From: Thermohalobaculum sp039805905
GTDB taxonomy: Bacteria > Pseudomonadota > Alphaproteobacteria > Rhodobacterales > Rhodobacteraceae
Assembly (NCBI GenBank): GCA_039805905.1
Contig: JBDIVM010000011.1
Span: 74,640-138,639 of the forward strand
Reading direction: 5' to 3'
DNA length: 64,000 nt
The notes beneath the pieces were generated by a model that ran no database searches, had not been told where the DNA came from, and worked only from the letters and a program-made list of their open reading frames with translations. This document shows, piece by piece, positions 1 through 7,826 of the stretch (positions are counted from its first letter, which is position 1; each line of letters begins with the position of its first letter). Position numbers and translations under genes: made by a program.

Positions 1-463
1 GCCCGGCGCCGAAGCCCAGCGCCCGCGTTACCTCATCCGGCGTCAGCGCATCCTCGGCGGCGGCGTTGCGCGTGCCCCGCCGGATTCCGGCCCGCACCAG
101 CCCCGGCGCATCCGCCAGCGGCACCGCGACGCCGGCATCGGCCACCGTCACCGCCACGCCGTTCGCCCGCGCGAACACGGTCGAGGCTGCACCGCCGGCG
201 AGGAAGTTCAGCACCATCTGTGCCGTCACCTCCTGTGGCCAGGCGGAAACGCCCTCGGCGACGATCCCGTGGTCGCCCGCGAAGATGAAGAGCCGCGCCG
301 GGTCGGCCGAGGGCGCCTCGGTCCCCTGTGCCAGCGCCATCTGCAGCGCCAGCGCCTCGATCCGGCCGAGGCTCCCGGGCGGCTTGGTCTTCACGTCGAT
401 CATGCGCTGCACCCGCGCGCCGAGCGACGGGTCCGGGGCCGTGATCGCGTAGCCATCCAGCAT
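1..463 (-). CDS. cobT: Nicotinate-nucleotide--dimethylbenzimidazole phosphoribosyltransferase CobT, N-terminal part (runs off the window)
   Basis: The product transfers phosphoribose from nicotinate mononucleotide to dimethylbenzimidazole, giving alpha-ribazole phosphate for the lower loop of B12. About 154 codons are visible. The family landmarks KTKPPGSLGRIE near residue 27 and DHGIVAEGVSAWPQEVTAQM near residue 70 can be read directly. The ATG at 463 is preceded by GGAGG and shares an ATGA overlap with the stop of the DUF1636 gene upstream, so the two are translationally coupled. The 3' end, with the catalytic C-terminal glutamate of the family, lies outside the window. BluB, which makes the base used here, is encoded at 15899-16528. 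Confidence 0.93.
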   Translation of the reverse strand, partial: MLDGYAITAPDPSLGARVQRMIDVKTKPPGSLGRIEALALQMALAQGTEAPSADPARLFIFAGDHGIVAEGVSAWPQEVTAQMVLNFLAGGAASTVFARANGVAVTVADAGVAVPLADAPGLVRAGIRRGTRNAAAEDALTPDEVTRALGFGAG

Positions 464-840
464 CACTTGCCTCCTTCCAGCACCGGGATGCGCGCCATGA
501 AGTGCCCCTTCACCCCGGCCGGCCACTGCCGGAACGGCACTTGCCCGGTCTCGCTGTCCCGGTGCAGCCGCGCATAGTCCACCACTGCCGCCGCAGCGTC
601 CTCGCCCGGCGCGAAGGCCCCCAGCACATAGGTCAGCTTGCCGGGCGCCGTCACCGCGGCGTTGCAGTGCCGCTCGCAGCCCATCAGGCAGGACTGGCGG
701 CGCACCGCGATACCGGGTTCGCCGCAAGCCAGCTGCTCGACATGGCCCGCCAGGATCTCGCCACCCGTGCGGCCACAGGGGGCGAATTTCTCCTCGACCG
801 ACCAGCGGCAGGTGTCGCAGACGAAGATGGTGGTGGTCAT
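463..840 (-). CDS. DUF1636 family protein, cysteine-rich, likely metal or Fe-S binding
   Basis: This 125-residue protein starts MTTTIFVCDTCRW and contains seven cysteines: C8 and C11 (CDTC), one in APCGRT, one in LACGEPG, and a CLMGCERHC cluster in the middle. That pattern matches DUF1636, a family of small putative metal-binding proteins with a ferredoxin-like look, often found beside cobalamin genes. The function is not known. It is coupled to cobT through an ATGA overlap and is the first gene of the leftward unit that diverges from the DUF6732-cbiX operon. A role in cobalt handling or in redox support of B12 assembly is inference from context only. Confidence 0.75.
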   Translation of the reverse strand: MTTTIFVCDTCRWSVEEKFAPCGRTGGEILAGHVEQLACGEPGIAVRRQSCLMGCERHCNAAVTAPGKLTYVLGAFAPGEDAAAAVVDYARLHRDSETGQVPFRQWPAGVKGHFMARIPVLEGGK

Positions 841-1095
841 GCTCGCGCACACTCCCGCCGGTTCGGTCCCATCATCCGCCTCCGCATGTCGCGTTCTCAC
901 CCGGGCAAGCCGATTTTTCCTTTGATCGCGACATAGCGCGGGCGTAAGCAGGGCGCAATGAACAGCGCACCCGTCGAGGGGGCTGAGCGGATCCGTGCCG
1001 AGGCTGACCCAAACCGGGGGCCGATGCCGGAGTTGTTCAGGGAGGCAGCCCGCCTCCGTCCCTCGGCCTGCGCATGCTGAACCGGAGGGACCATA
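841..1095. promoter_or_regulatory. Divergent intergenic region between the DUF1636-cobT and DUF6732-cbiX units
   Basis: This 255-bp gap should hold promoters for both directions. There is no B12-box-like element on either strand, so unlike the transport genes these units are not under a recognisable cobalamin riboswitch here. A perfect 6-bp stem (GGAGGC at 1041-1046 and GCCTCC at 1052-1057, 5-nt loop) lies about 40 bp before the DUF6732 start. No convincing -35/-10 pair was found. Confidence 0.4.
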
Positions 1096-1296
1096 ATGAG
1101 AGCTGCCATCGCCGTCTTCGCCACTCTCGCCGCCAGCCCGGCGCTGGCACATCCCGGCCACTTCGCCGAATCCGCCGGCCATACCCACTGGCTGGCCCTT
1201 GGCGCACTTGGCCTTGCCTTTGCCATCGCCGGCGTCGCGCTGTGGCGCGAGCGTCGGGCCCGCCGCACCCGCAAGGACGCGGAGCGCCGGGTGTGA
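1096..1296 (+). CDS. DUF6732-like small membrane protein at the head of the corrin operon
   Basis: The 66-residue product has an N-terminal signal-like segment (residues 1-18, ending SPALA), a short histidine-bearing stretch (AHPGHFAESAGHTHW), one transmembrane helix (about 31-49) and a strongly basic tail. A GGAGGG site sits 6 bp before the ATG. It resembles the small DUF6732 proteins seen in rhodobacterial B12 loci, whose function is unknown. The histidines placed just outside the membrane suggest metal contact, by analogy with CbtB; this is inference. Its stop overlaps the cbiX start (GTGA), so the two are co-translated. Confidence 0.7.
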   Translation: MRAAIAVFATLAASPALAHPGHFAESAGHTHWLALGALGLAFAIAGVALWRERRARRTRKDAERRV

Positions 1297-2459
1297 GCCG
1301 CTATGGCGTCATGGTCTGCGGCCACGGCTCGCGCAGCCAGCCCGCCGTCGACGAGTTCGCCGTGGTGGCCGAGCGGCTCAAGTCGCATTTCCCGGACTGG
1401 CCGGTCGAGTACGGCTACCTCGAATTCGCCAACCCGGTGATTCGCGACGGGCTCGACCGGTTGCGGGATGCGGGATGCGACCACATCCTCGCGGTGCCGG
1501 GGATGCTGTTCGCCGCCATGCACGCCAAGAATGACATTCCCTCGGTGCTCAATACCTATGCGCGCCAGTACTGCATCACCGTGCAGTACGGCCGCGAGCT
1601 CGCCGTCGACCCGAAGATGGTCGCCGCCGCCGGCGAGCGGGTGCGCGAGGCCATAGACAGGGCAGATGCCGAGTTCGGCGAGGTGCCGCCTCACGACACC
1701 TGCCTTGTGGTGATCGGCCGGGGCGCATCGGACCCGGACGCCAACTCGAACGTCTCCAAGATCACCCGCCTGCTGTGGGAGGGAATGGGTTTCGGTTGGG
1801 CCGAGACCGGCTACTCCGGCGTCACCTTCCCACTCGTCGAGCCCTGCCTCGAGCGCGCCGCAAGGCTCGGCTTCCGGCGCATCGTGGTGTTCCCCTATTT
1901 CCTGTTCACCGGCGTCCTCGTTGACCGCATCTACGGCTTCACCGACCAGGTGGCCCGCGCCCACCCCTACATCCAGTTCGTCAAGGCCGGCTACCTCAAC
2001 GACCACCCGCAGGTGATCGCCACCTTCGCCGAGCGGGTGCGCGAGATCCTCGAGGGCCAGGCGGCGATGAACTGCGCCATGTGCAAGTACCGCACCCAGG
2101 TGCTGGGCTTCGAGGCCGAGATGGGGATGCCGCAGGAGAGCCACCACCACCATGTCGAGGGCCAGGGCGCGACGGCGCCCGGCTCGAATGTCGAGGACTG
2201 CAAACTCTGCGACACCTTCTGCACCGGCGCCTGCCGGCTGGCGATGGCAGACGCGGCGGAAGCTCACGAGCACGGGGGCCATCACCACCACGGTCATGGG
2301 CACGGGCATCACGACCATGGGGAAGGGCTCCATCACCACCACGACGATGACCACGCCCACGATCACAGCCACGCGCAGGATCACCACCACCCGCCCTACC
2401 CCCACGCCAAGCACCCGCTGGGACCCGAGAGCGCGCGGAAGTACCTGAAGGATCGCTGA
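1293..2459 (+). CDS. cbiX: Sirohydrochlorin cobaltochelatase CbiX, long form with cysteine cluster and histidine-rich tail
   Basis: CbiX inserts Co(II) into sirohydrochlorin, the first committed step of the early-cobalt (anaerobic-type) B12 route. The 388-residue protein begins with the chelatase signature MVCGHGSRSQP (His11) and carries a second chelatase half with VIGRGASDP. After the catalytic core comes a cysteine-rich segment (C261, C264, C303, C306, C310, C314) that could bind an Fe-S cluster, then a histidine-rich tail over roughly the last 60 residues. Long CbiX proteins with both features are known in other bacteria. The GTG start at 1293 is chosen because it overlaps the upstream stop (GTGA); the open frame continues upstream but does not look coding there. 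The 3-bp gap to cobH indicates an operon. Confidence 0.92.
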   Translation: MSRYGVMVCGHGSRSQPAVDEFAVVAERLKSHFPDWPVEYGYLEFANPVIRDGLDRLRDAGCDHILAVPGMLFAAMHAKNDIPSVLNTYARQYCITVQYGRELAVDPKMVAAAGERVREAIDRADAEFGEVPPHDTCLVVIGRGASDPDANSNVSKITRLLWEGMGFGWAETGYSGVTFPLVEPCLERAARLGFRRIVVFPYFLFTGVLVDRIYGFTDQVARAHPYIQFVKAGYLNDHPQVIATFAERVREILEGQAAMNCAMCKYRTQVLGFEAEMGMPQESHHHHVEGQGATAPGSNVEDCKLCDTFCTGACRLAMADAAEAHEHGGHHHHGHGHGHHDHGEGLHHHHDDDHAHDHSHAQDHHHPPYPHAKHPLGPESARKYLKDR

Positions 2460-2462
2460 GGC

Positions 2463-4049
2463 GTGGGCGGTCCGCTGTTCGACGGCTACCTGATTGTCGA
2501 CTGGTCGGCCGCCGGCGTGCCGCGGACCGGCCGCGACTCGATATGGACCGCCCGAGCGTCCCGTGATGGAGCACCGGCGCGGCTGGAGAATCCTCCGACC
2601 CGAGGCGAGGCTGTCGCCCGCATCGCCGCCGTCCTGCGCGAGGAGGCCGCAGCCGGCCGGCGCCTGCTCGCGGGCTTCGACTTCCCCTTCGGCTACCCGG
2701 CCGGCGCTGCCCGCCGCATGGCCGGGCGCGATGGCTGGGAGGCCGTGTGGGACAGTCTCGCCGGACTCATCGAGGAAGGCGCGGGCAACGCCAACAACCG
2801 CTTCGATGCGGCCGCAGCGCTCAATGCCCGCATCTCGGAGGGGGACGGGCCGTTCTGGGGCAATGGCCTCAAGCGCGAGATCCCCGGCCTGCCCCGCACG
2901 CTCCCCGAAGGCTTCGGCGACCGCCTGCCCGCGCGCTCCCGCGCCGCCGAGCGCCAGGTGCCTCGCGCCCAGGAGGTCTGGAAGCTCTCCGGCGCCGGCT
3001 CGGTCGGCGGCCAGGCGCTGACCGGCATCGCCGCTCTTGCCCGGCTCAGGCGCGAGCCCGACCTCGCGCCGCATATCCGGGTCTGGCCCTTCGAGACCGG
3101 GCTCGCCGCGCCCGAGGCGTCCATCGTGCTGGCCGAGGTCTATCCCTCGCTCCTGCCCCCTGACCCGCGCGAGGCGATCCGCGATGCCGGGCAGGTCCGC
3201 GCCGTGGCCGAGCGCTTCGCCGCTCTCGACGCGGCAGGGCGGCTCGCTCCGCTCTTCGAGGGTCCGGCCACGCTGACCGCCGCCGAGCGCCGCGCCATCG
3301 TGGCCGAGGAGGCCTGGATCCTGGGCGCGGGCTTCGGGGCCGAGATTCGCCCTGCCCGTCCCGCCCGCCCGGCGCGTCCCCGCGTTTCCGACGCACACCC
3401 GGCCCCACGCCGCCCGCTCCGCTACGAGCGCGACCCCGCCGCCATCTACCGCCAGTCTTTCGACACGGTGCGCGCCGAGGCCCGCCTCGACCACTTGCCC
3501 GGGGATCTGCATGAGGTGGCGATCCGCCTCGTCCACGCCTCGGGCATGCCGGACGTCTCCGCCCGCCTCGCCTGGTCGGCCGATCTCGCGGCCGCCGCCC
3601 GCGCCGCGCTCGCCGCCGGCGCACCGGTGCTCTGCGACTGCGAGATGGTCGCCTCCGGTATCGTGCGGGGCCGGCTCCCGGCCGCGAACCCGGTGATCTG
3701 CACGCTGAACGACGACGCCACGCCGAGGCGCGCCGAGGCGATCGGCAACACCCGCTCGGCGGCGGCAGTCGAGCTCTGGCGCCCGCACCTCGCCGGCGCC
3801 GTCGTCGTCATCGGCAACGCGCCGACCGCGCTGTTCCACCTGCTCGAGCTGATCGACGAGGGCTGGCCGCGGCCCGCGGCGATCCTCGCCTTCCCGGTCG
3901 GCTTCGTCGGCGCCGCCGAGTCGAAGGCCGAGCTCGCCGCGCGCCCGCGCGGCATGCCGTTCCTGACGCTGCGAGGCCGGCGCGGCGGCTCGGCGATGGC
4001 CGCCGCCACGCTGAACGCCCTGGCCGCCGGGCTGGAGGCTCCGCGATGA
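2463..4049 (+). CDS. cobH: Precorrin-8X methylmutase CobH fused to an N-terminal domain of unknown function
   Basis: Residues about 316-528 are precorrin-8X methylmutase (CobH/CbiC), which moves the C11 methyl group to C12 to make hydrogenobyrinic acid. The catalytic histidine is His358 in LVHASGMPD, and the CDCEMV, GNTRSAAA and IGNAPTALF segments are typical. A stand-alone CobH is about 210 residues, so the first 300 residues are extra. They begin LFDGYLIVDWSAAGVPRTG and contain LLAGFDFPFGYP, recalling small RNase-H-fold-like proteins of unknown function. The domains are joined by a Pro/Ala/Arg-rich linker near residue 300. The start is GTG at 2463, 3 bp after cbiX, and the stop overlaps cobL (ATGA). 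Confidence 0.9.
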   Translation: MGGPLFDGYLIVDWSAAGVPRTGRDSIWTARASRDGAPARLENPPTRGEAVARIAAVLREEAAAGRRLLAGFDFPFGYPAGAARRMAGRDGWEAVWDSLAGLIEEGAGNANNRFDAAAALNARISEGDGPFWGNGLKREIPGLPRTLPEGFGDRLPARSRAAERQVPRAQEVWKLSGAGSVGGQALTGIAALARLRREPDLAPHIRVWPFETGLAAPEASIVLAEVYPSLLPPDPREAIRDAGQVRAVAERFAALDAAGRLAPLFEGPATLTAAERRAIVAEEAWILGAGFGAEIRPARPARPARPRVSDAHPAPRRPLRYERDPAAIYRQSFDTVRAEARLDHLPGDLHEVAIRLVHASGMPDVSARLAWSADLAAAARAALAAGAPVLCDCEMVASGIVRGRLPAANPVICTLNDDATPRRAEAIGNTRSAAAVELWRPHLAGAVVVIGNAPTALFHLLELIDEGWPRPAAILAFPVGFVGAAESKAELAARPRGMPFLTLRGRRGGSAMAAATLNALAAGLEAPR

Positions 4050-5290
4050 CCGGGGCGCCCTGGCTCACCGTCATCGGCATCGGCGAGGACGGCATGGCCG
4101 GCCTCTCCGCCGCGGCGCGGCGCCTCGTCGAGGAGGCCGAGGTCATCGTCGGCGGTGACCGCCACCTCGGTCTCGCCGCGAAGGTCAGCGCCGAGCGCAT
4201 CCCCTGGCCCTCGCCCTTCGACGCCATGATCGGCACGCTCAAGGCCCATCGCGGCCGGCGCATCGTGGTGCTGGTGACCGGCGACCCGCTCTGGTACTCG
4301 GTCGGCGCGCGGATCCTGAAGTCGATCCCGGGGTCTGAGATCACCTTCCACCCGCAGCTCTCGGCCTTCCAGTGGGCCGCCTGCCGGATGCGCTGGTCGC
4401 TCGCCGATGTCGAGACTCTGACCGCCCATGGCCGCTCGGCCGAGCAGGTGATCCCGTGGTTCTGGCCCGGCGCCCGGCTCCTGATCCTGACCGCCGGCAG
4501 CGAGACGCCCGGCGAGGTCGCCCGGCTCCTCGCCGGACACGGCTACGGCGCCTCGCGCATGACGGTTCTGGCCAGTCTCGGCGGCCCGGACGAGGCGCGG
4601 ATCGAGGGCACCGCCGCCGAATGGGCGGCGCAGGACCCTTCTGCGGCGATCCCCTCCTTCCACACCCTCGCCGTCGAATGCACCGGCCTGCCCGCCCGGC
4701 TCCTCTCCCGCCTCCCGGGTCTGCCCGACGAGGCCTTTGTCAGCGACGGGGTGATGACCAAGCGCGAGGTGCGCGCGCTGACGCTTTCCCGCCTGATGCC
4801 GGCCCGCGGCGAGGTGCTCTGGGACATCGGCACCGGCTGCGGTTCGGTCGCCATCGAATGGATGCGCGCCGCCCCCAATGCGCTTGCCGTCGGCATCGAC
4901 CCCCGGCCCGACCGGCTGGAGCTCGCCCGCCACAACGCAGCGACCCTCGGCGCGCCCAAGCTCGAACTCATCGAGGGAAAGGCGCCAGGGGCGCTCGACC
5001 TGATCCCGCCGCCGCAGCCCGCCCGCACCGATCTCCGGCGCCCGAACGCGGTCTTCATCGGCGGCGGTCTCTCGCGCGAAACCGTGGACCGCTGCCTCGC
5101 CGCACTGCCCTCAGGCGGTCGTCTGGTCGCCAACGCGGTCACCCTCGACTCCGAGGCGCTGCTGATCGCGCTCCACACCCGGCATGGCGGCGATCTCACG
5201 CGCATCGCCATCGACCGCGCCGAACCGCTGGGCGGCCGCACCGGCTGGCGCCCGGCCATGCCGGTGGTGCAGTGGAGCCTGATCCGATGA
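4046..5290 (+). CDS. cobL: Precorrin-6Y C5,15-methyltransferase (decarboxylating) CobL (CbiE-CbiT fusion)
   Basis: CobL methylates the corrin macrocycle at C5 and C15 and removes the C12 acetate carboxyl, giving precorrin-8X, the substrate of CobH encoded just upstream. The 414 residues match the usual two-domain fusion. Residues 1 to about 200 are the CbiE-type tetrapyrrole methylase (TVIGIGEDGMAGLS, GGDRHL, TGDPLWYSVG). Residues about 225-414 are the CbiT-type methyltransferase with the SAM loop DIGTGCGSVAIEW. ATGA overlaps at both ends place it inside a tightly coupled run from cbiX to cobM. Confidence 0.96.
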   Translation: MTGAPWLTVIGIGEDGMAGLSAAARRLVEEAEVIVGGDRHLGLAAKVSAERIPWPSPFDAMIGTLKAHRGRRIVVLVTGDPLWYSVGARILKSIPGSEITFHPQLSAFQWAACRMRWSLADVETLTAHGRSAEQVIPWFWPGARLLILTAGSETPGEVARLLAGHGYGASRMTVLASLGGPDEARIEGTAAEWAAQDPSAAIPSFHTLAVECTGLPARLLSRLPGLPDEAFVSDGVMTKREVRALTLSRLMPARGEVLWDIGTGCGSVAIEWMRAAPNALAVGIDPRPDRLELARHNAATLGAPKLELIEGKAPGALDLIPPPQPARTDLRRPNAVFIGGGLSRETVDRCLAALPSGGRLVANAVTLDSEALLIALHTRHGGDLTRIAIDRAEPLGGRTGWRPAMPVVQWSLIR

Positions 5291-6003
5291 CCGGGACCCT
5301 TTACGGCATCGGCGTCGGCCCCGGCGACCCCGAGCTTATGACGCTCAAGGCGCACCGCCTGATCGCCTCTGCGAAGGTGATAGCCTACCCCGCCCCGGAT
5401 TCCGGCGAGAGCTTCGCCCGAAGCATCGCCGCTGCCGCGATCGCGCCCGGCGCCGAGGAGATCCCGATGGTCGTGCCCATGCGCGCCGACAGATTCCCGG
5501 CACAGGAGGTCTATGCCGGGGTCGCCGGGCGCATCGCCGCCCGTCTCGGCGCGGGCACCGATGTCGTCGTGCTCTGCGAGGGCGACCCGTTCTTCTATGG
5601 CTCGTTCATGTATCTCCACGCTCGTCTCGCCGGCCGCTTCCCGGTAGAGATCGTGCCCGGCGTCTCCTCGCTCACCGCCTGCGCCGCCGCCTTCGGCCGG
5701 CCGCTGACGGCGCGCAACGACGTGCTGACCGTGCTCCCCGGTCCCCTGCCCGACGCCGAGCTCCGCGCCCGGATCGAGGCCGCGGGAGCCGTCGCCATCA
5801 TGAAAGTCGGCCGCCATCTGCCGCGTATCCGGGCGTTGCTCGACGGCATGGGCCTGACCGGGCGCGCCGGCTATGTGGAGCGGGCGAGCTTGGCGGAACA
5901 ACATGTGTGCCCGCTTGCCCAAGCTCCTGACGAAGCGCGGTATTTTTCGATGATCCTGATCTACCGAGGCGAGGACCCGTGGCTCAGCCGCACCCTGTCG
6001 TGA
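5287..6003 (+). CDS. cobI: Precorrin-2 C20-methyltransferase CobI/CbiL
   Basis: This enzyme methylates C20 of precorrin-2 (or cobalt-factor II), using S-adenosylmethionine. The 238-residue protein shows the tetrapyrrole methylase pattern: GIGVGPGDPELMTLKA at the N-terminus, CEGDPFFYGSFMYLH in the middle and VPGVSSLTACAA after it, which together mark the CobI/CbiL subfamily. I chose the ATG at 5287, which gives an ATGA overlap with cobL; the open frame extends far upstream only as an antiparallel artefact inside cobL. Sequence alone does not say whether the substrate carries cobalt. With CbiX and CbiD encoded nearby, the cobalt form is possible. Confidence 0.93.
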   Translation: MTGTLYGIGVGPGDPELMTLKAHRLIASAKVIAYPAPDSGESFARSIAAAAIAPGAEEIPMVVPMRADRFPAQEVYAGVAGRIAARLGAGTDVVVLCEGDPFFYGSFMYLHARLAGRFPVEIVPGVSSLTACAAAFGRPLTARNDVLTVLPGPLPDAELRARIEAAGAVAIMKVGRHLPRIRALLDGMGLTGRAGYVERASLAEQHVCPLAQAPDEARYFSMILIYRGEDPWLSRTLS

Positions 6004-7826
6004 TCTGCCTATCCCGGTCGGGTCAGGCCACCGCCCGCCGCGTCGCCGCGGCAATGGGCGCGGCGCTCCATGGCCGCGAAGGTCGGGTCGACGGCGCCGA
6101 CGCTTTCTTCCCGGACGCGCTCGGCCATGTCCGCAGCCTGTTCGCCGCCCGAACGCCGGTCATCGGCGTCTGCACCGCCGGAATCCTGATCCGCGCCGTC
6201 GCGCCGCTCATCGCCGACAAGCGCACCGAGCCGCCCGTGCTCGCGGTGGCCGAAGACGGCTCGGTCGTCGTTCCCCTGCTCGGCGGCCACCGTGGCGCCA
6301 ACCGGCTGGCCCGACGGATCGCCGAGGTGCTGGGCGCACGCGCCGCAGTCACAACCGCTGGCGACATTGCGCTGGGAATCGCGCTCGACGAGCCGCCACC
6401 CGGCTGGCGGCTGGCGAACCCGGAGGATGCAAAGGCCGCGATGGCGGCACTGCTGGCCGGGGCCGAGCCCCGGATCGAGGGCGAGCTTCCGTGGCTGCCG
6501 CCGCGCCTCAGATCACCAGCCCTCCGCATCAAGGGGGGAGGGGGGACCCGTGGCGCCCGCATCGTCCTGACCGCGACCGAGGCGCCTGTTACGGGCGGCC
6601 CGGACCGGCTCGTCTACCACCCGCAGCGCCTCACCCTTGGCGTCGGCTGCGCCCGGAACTGCCCGCCCGAGGAACTCGCCGCCCTAGCGGAGCAGGCGCT
6701 CGCGCTTGCGAATGCCGCCCCGGGCGCCATCGCTGGCGTGTTCTCGCTCGACCTCAAGGCCGACGAGCCGGCTGTGAACGCGCTGGCCGCCCGGCTCGGC
6801 GTGCCGCTGCGCCTGTTCGACGCCGCGGCGCTGGAAGCCGAGGCGCCGCGCCTCGCCAACCCCTCCGACGTCGTCTTCGCCGAGGTCGGCTGTCACGGCG
6901 TCGCCGAGGGCGCAGCGCTGGCCGGGGCCGGACCGGGGGCCGAGCTGATCGTCGAGAAGCAGAAGACAGCCAGCGCCACCGTCGCGCTCGCCCGCGCCGT
7001 AACACCGATCGCCCGCCTCCCCGGCCACCCGCGCGGCCGCGTGGCGCTCATCGGCATCGGGCCGGGCCAGGCGGAATGGCGCACGCCCGAGGCGAGCCGG
7101 CTGATCGCCGAGTCGGACGAACTCGTCGGCTACGGCCTCTATATCGACCTCCTCGGCCCCCTTGCCGCCGGCAAGCCCCGCCGCGACTTCCCGCTCGGCG
7201 GCGAGGAGGAGCGCTGCCGCTACGCGCTCGAGCGTGCCGGCGCGGGCGCTTCGGTCGCGCTCATCTGCTCGGGCGATGCCGGCATCTACGCCATGGGCGC
7301 ACTGGTGTTCGAACTCCTCGACCGCCCGCCGGAGATGGGCGGCGTCAGCCGCGCCGCCCGCCGCGCCGAGGTGATCTCCGCACCGGGCATCTCAGCCCTG
7401 CAGGCGGCGGCGGCGCGCGCCGGGGCGCCGCTCGGCCACGACTTCTGTGCCATCTCGCTCTCGGACCTGCTGACCCCGCGAGCGGACATCCTCCGCCGCA
7501 TCCGCGCCGCCGCCGAGGGTGATTTCGTCATCGCCTTCTACAACCCGGTCTCGGCCCGCCGCCGCGCTCTGCTCACGGAGGCGCGCGACATCCTGCTGGG
7601 CCACCGCCCGGCCGACTGCCCGGTGCTCCTCGCCGCCAATCTCGGCCGGCCGGATGAGAAGATCGCCTTTCGCCGCCTCGCCGATCTCGTCGTCGACGAG
7701 GTCGACATGCTGACCGTGGTGCTGGTCGGCTCGTCGCAATCGCGTCTGGCGCATCTGGGCGAGGGACCACGGATGTACACGCCGCGGGGGTATGCGAAGC
7801 GGATCGACCGAAAGGAGAGCGCATGA
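5979..7826 (+). CDS. cobJ: Bifunctional cobalamin protein: CbiG-like domain fused to precorrin-3B C17-methyltransferase CobJ/CbiH
   Basis: The 615-residue product joins two activities of ring contraction. Residues 1 to about 335 are CbiG-like (GVCTAGILIRAVAPL, LLGGHRGANRLA, and a C-terminal part with LGVGCARNCPPEEL and SLDLKADEPAV). CbiG opens the delta-lactone of cobalt-precorrin-5A in the early-cobalt pathway. From about residue 353 the CobJ/CbiH methylase follows (VALIGIGPGQAEWRTPEA, ICSGDAGIYAMGAL, FYNPVSARR, LTVVLVGSSQS), which methylates C17 and drives ring contraction. A G-rich tract near 6534-6544 lies in the linker between the CbiG halves. The start is GTG at 5979, overlapping cobI by 25 bp. 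Similar fusions are known in other proteobacteria. Confidence 0.93.
   Translation: MAQPHPVVICLSRSGQATARRVAAAMGAALHGREGRVDGADAFFPDALGHVRSLFAARTPVIGVCTAGILIRAVAPLIADKRTEPPVLAVAEDGSVVVPLLGGHRGANRLARRIAEVLGARAAVTTAGDIALGIALDEPPPGWRLANPEDAKAAMAALLAGAEPRIEGELPWLPPRLRSPALRIKGGGGTRGARIVLTATEAPVTGGPDRLVYHPQRLTLGVGCARNCPPEELAALAEQALALANAAPGAIAGVFSLDLKADEPAVNALAARLGVPLRLFDAAALEAEAPRLANPSDVVFAEVGCHGVAEGAALAGAGPGAELIVEKQKTASATVALARAVTPIARLPGHPRGRVALIGIGPGQAEWRTPEASRLIAESDELVGYGLYIDLLGPLAAGKPRRDFPLGGEEERCRYALERAGAGASVALICSGDAGIYAMGALVFELLDRPPEMGGVSRAARRAEVISAPGISALQAAAARAGAPLGHDFCAISLSDLLTPRADILRRIRAAAEGDFVIAFYNPVSARRRALLTEARDILLGHRPADCPVLLAANLGRPDEKIAFRRLADLVVDEVDMLTVVLVGSSQSRLAHLGEGPRMYTPRGYAKRIDRKESA

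Noticed and set aside
841..1095. Possible cobalamin riboswitch before the DUF6732-cbiX unit
   Set aside because: Neither strand contains the B12 box or the other conserved blocks seen in the two copies at 13591 and 14661.
897..3839. Very long open frame on the minus strand opposite cbiX and cobH
   Set aside because: It spans several real plus-strand genes, reads as low-information Arg/Gly/Ala-rich protein and has no domain. It is an antisense shadow of GC-rich coding DNA. Similar shadows (for example 18435-21734 opposite cobN and 35969-38359 opposite the polyferredoxin) were dropped for the same reason.
6534..6544. G-rich tract inside cobJ taken as a possible frameshift spot
   Set aside because: The frame remains open and the CbiG and CobJ halves continue correctly on both sides, so it is just a Gly-rich linker.
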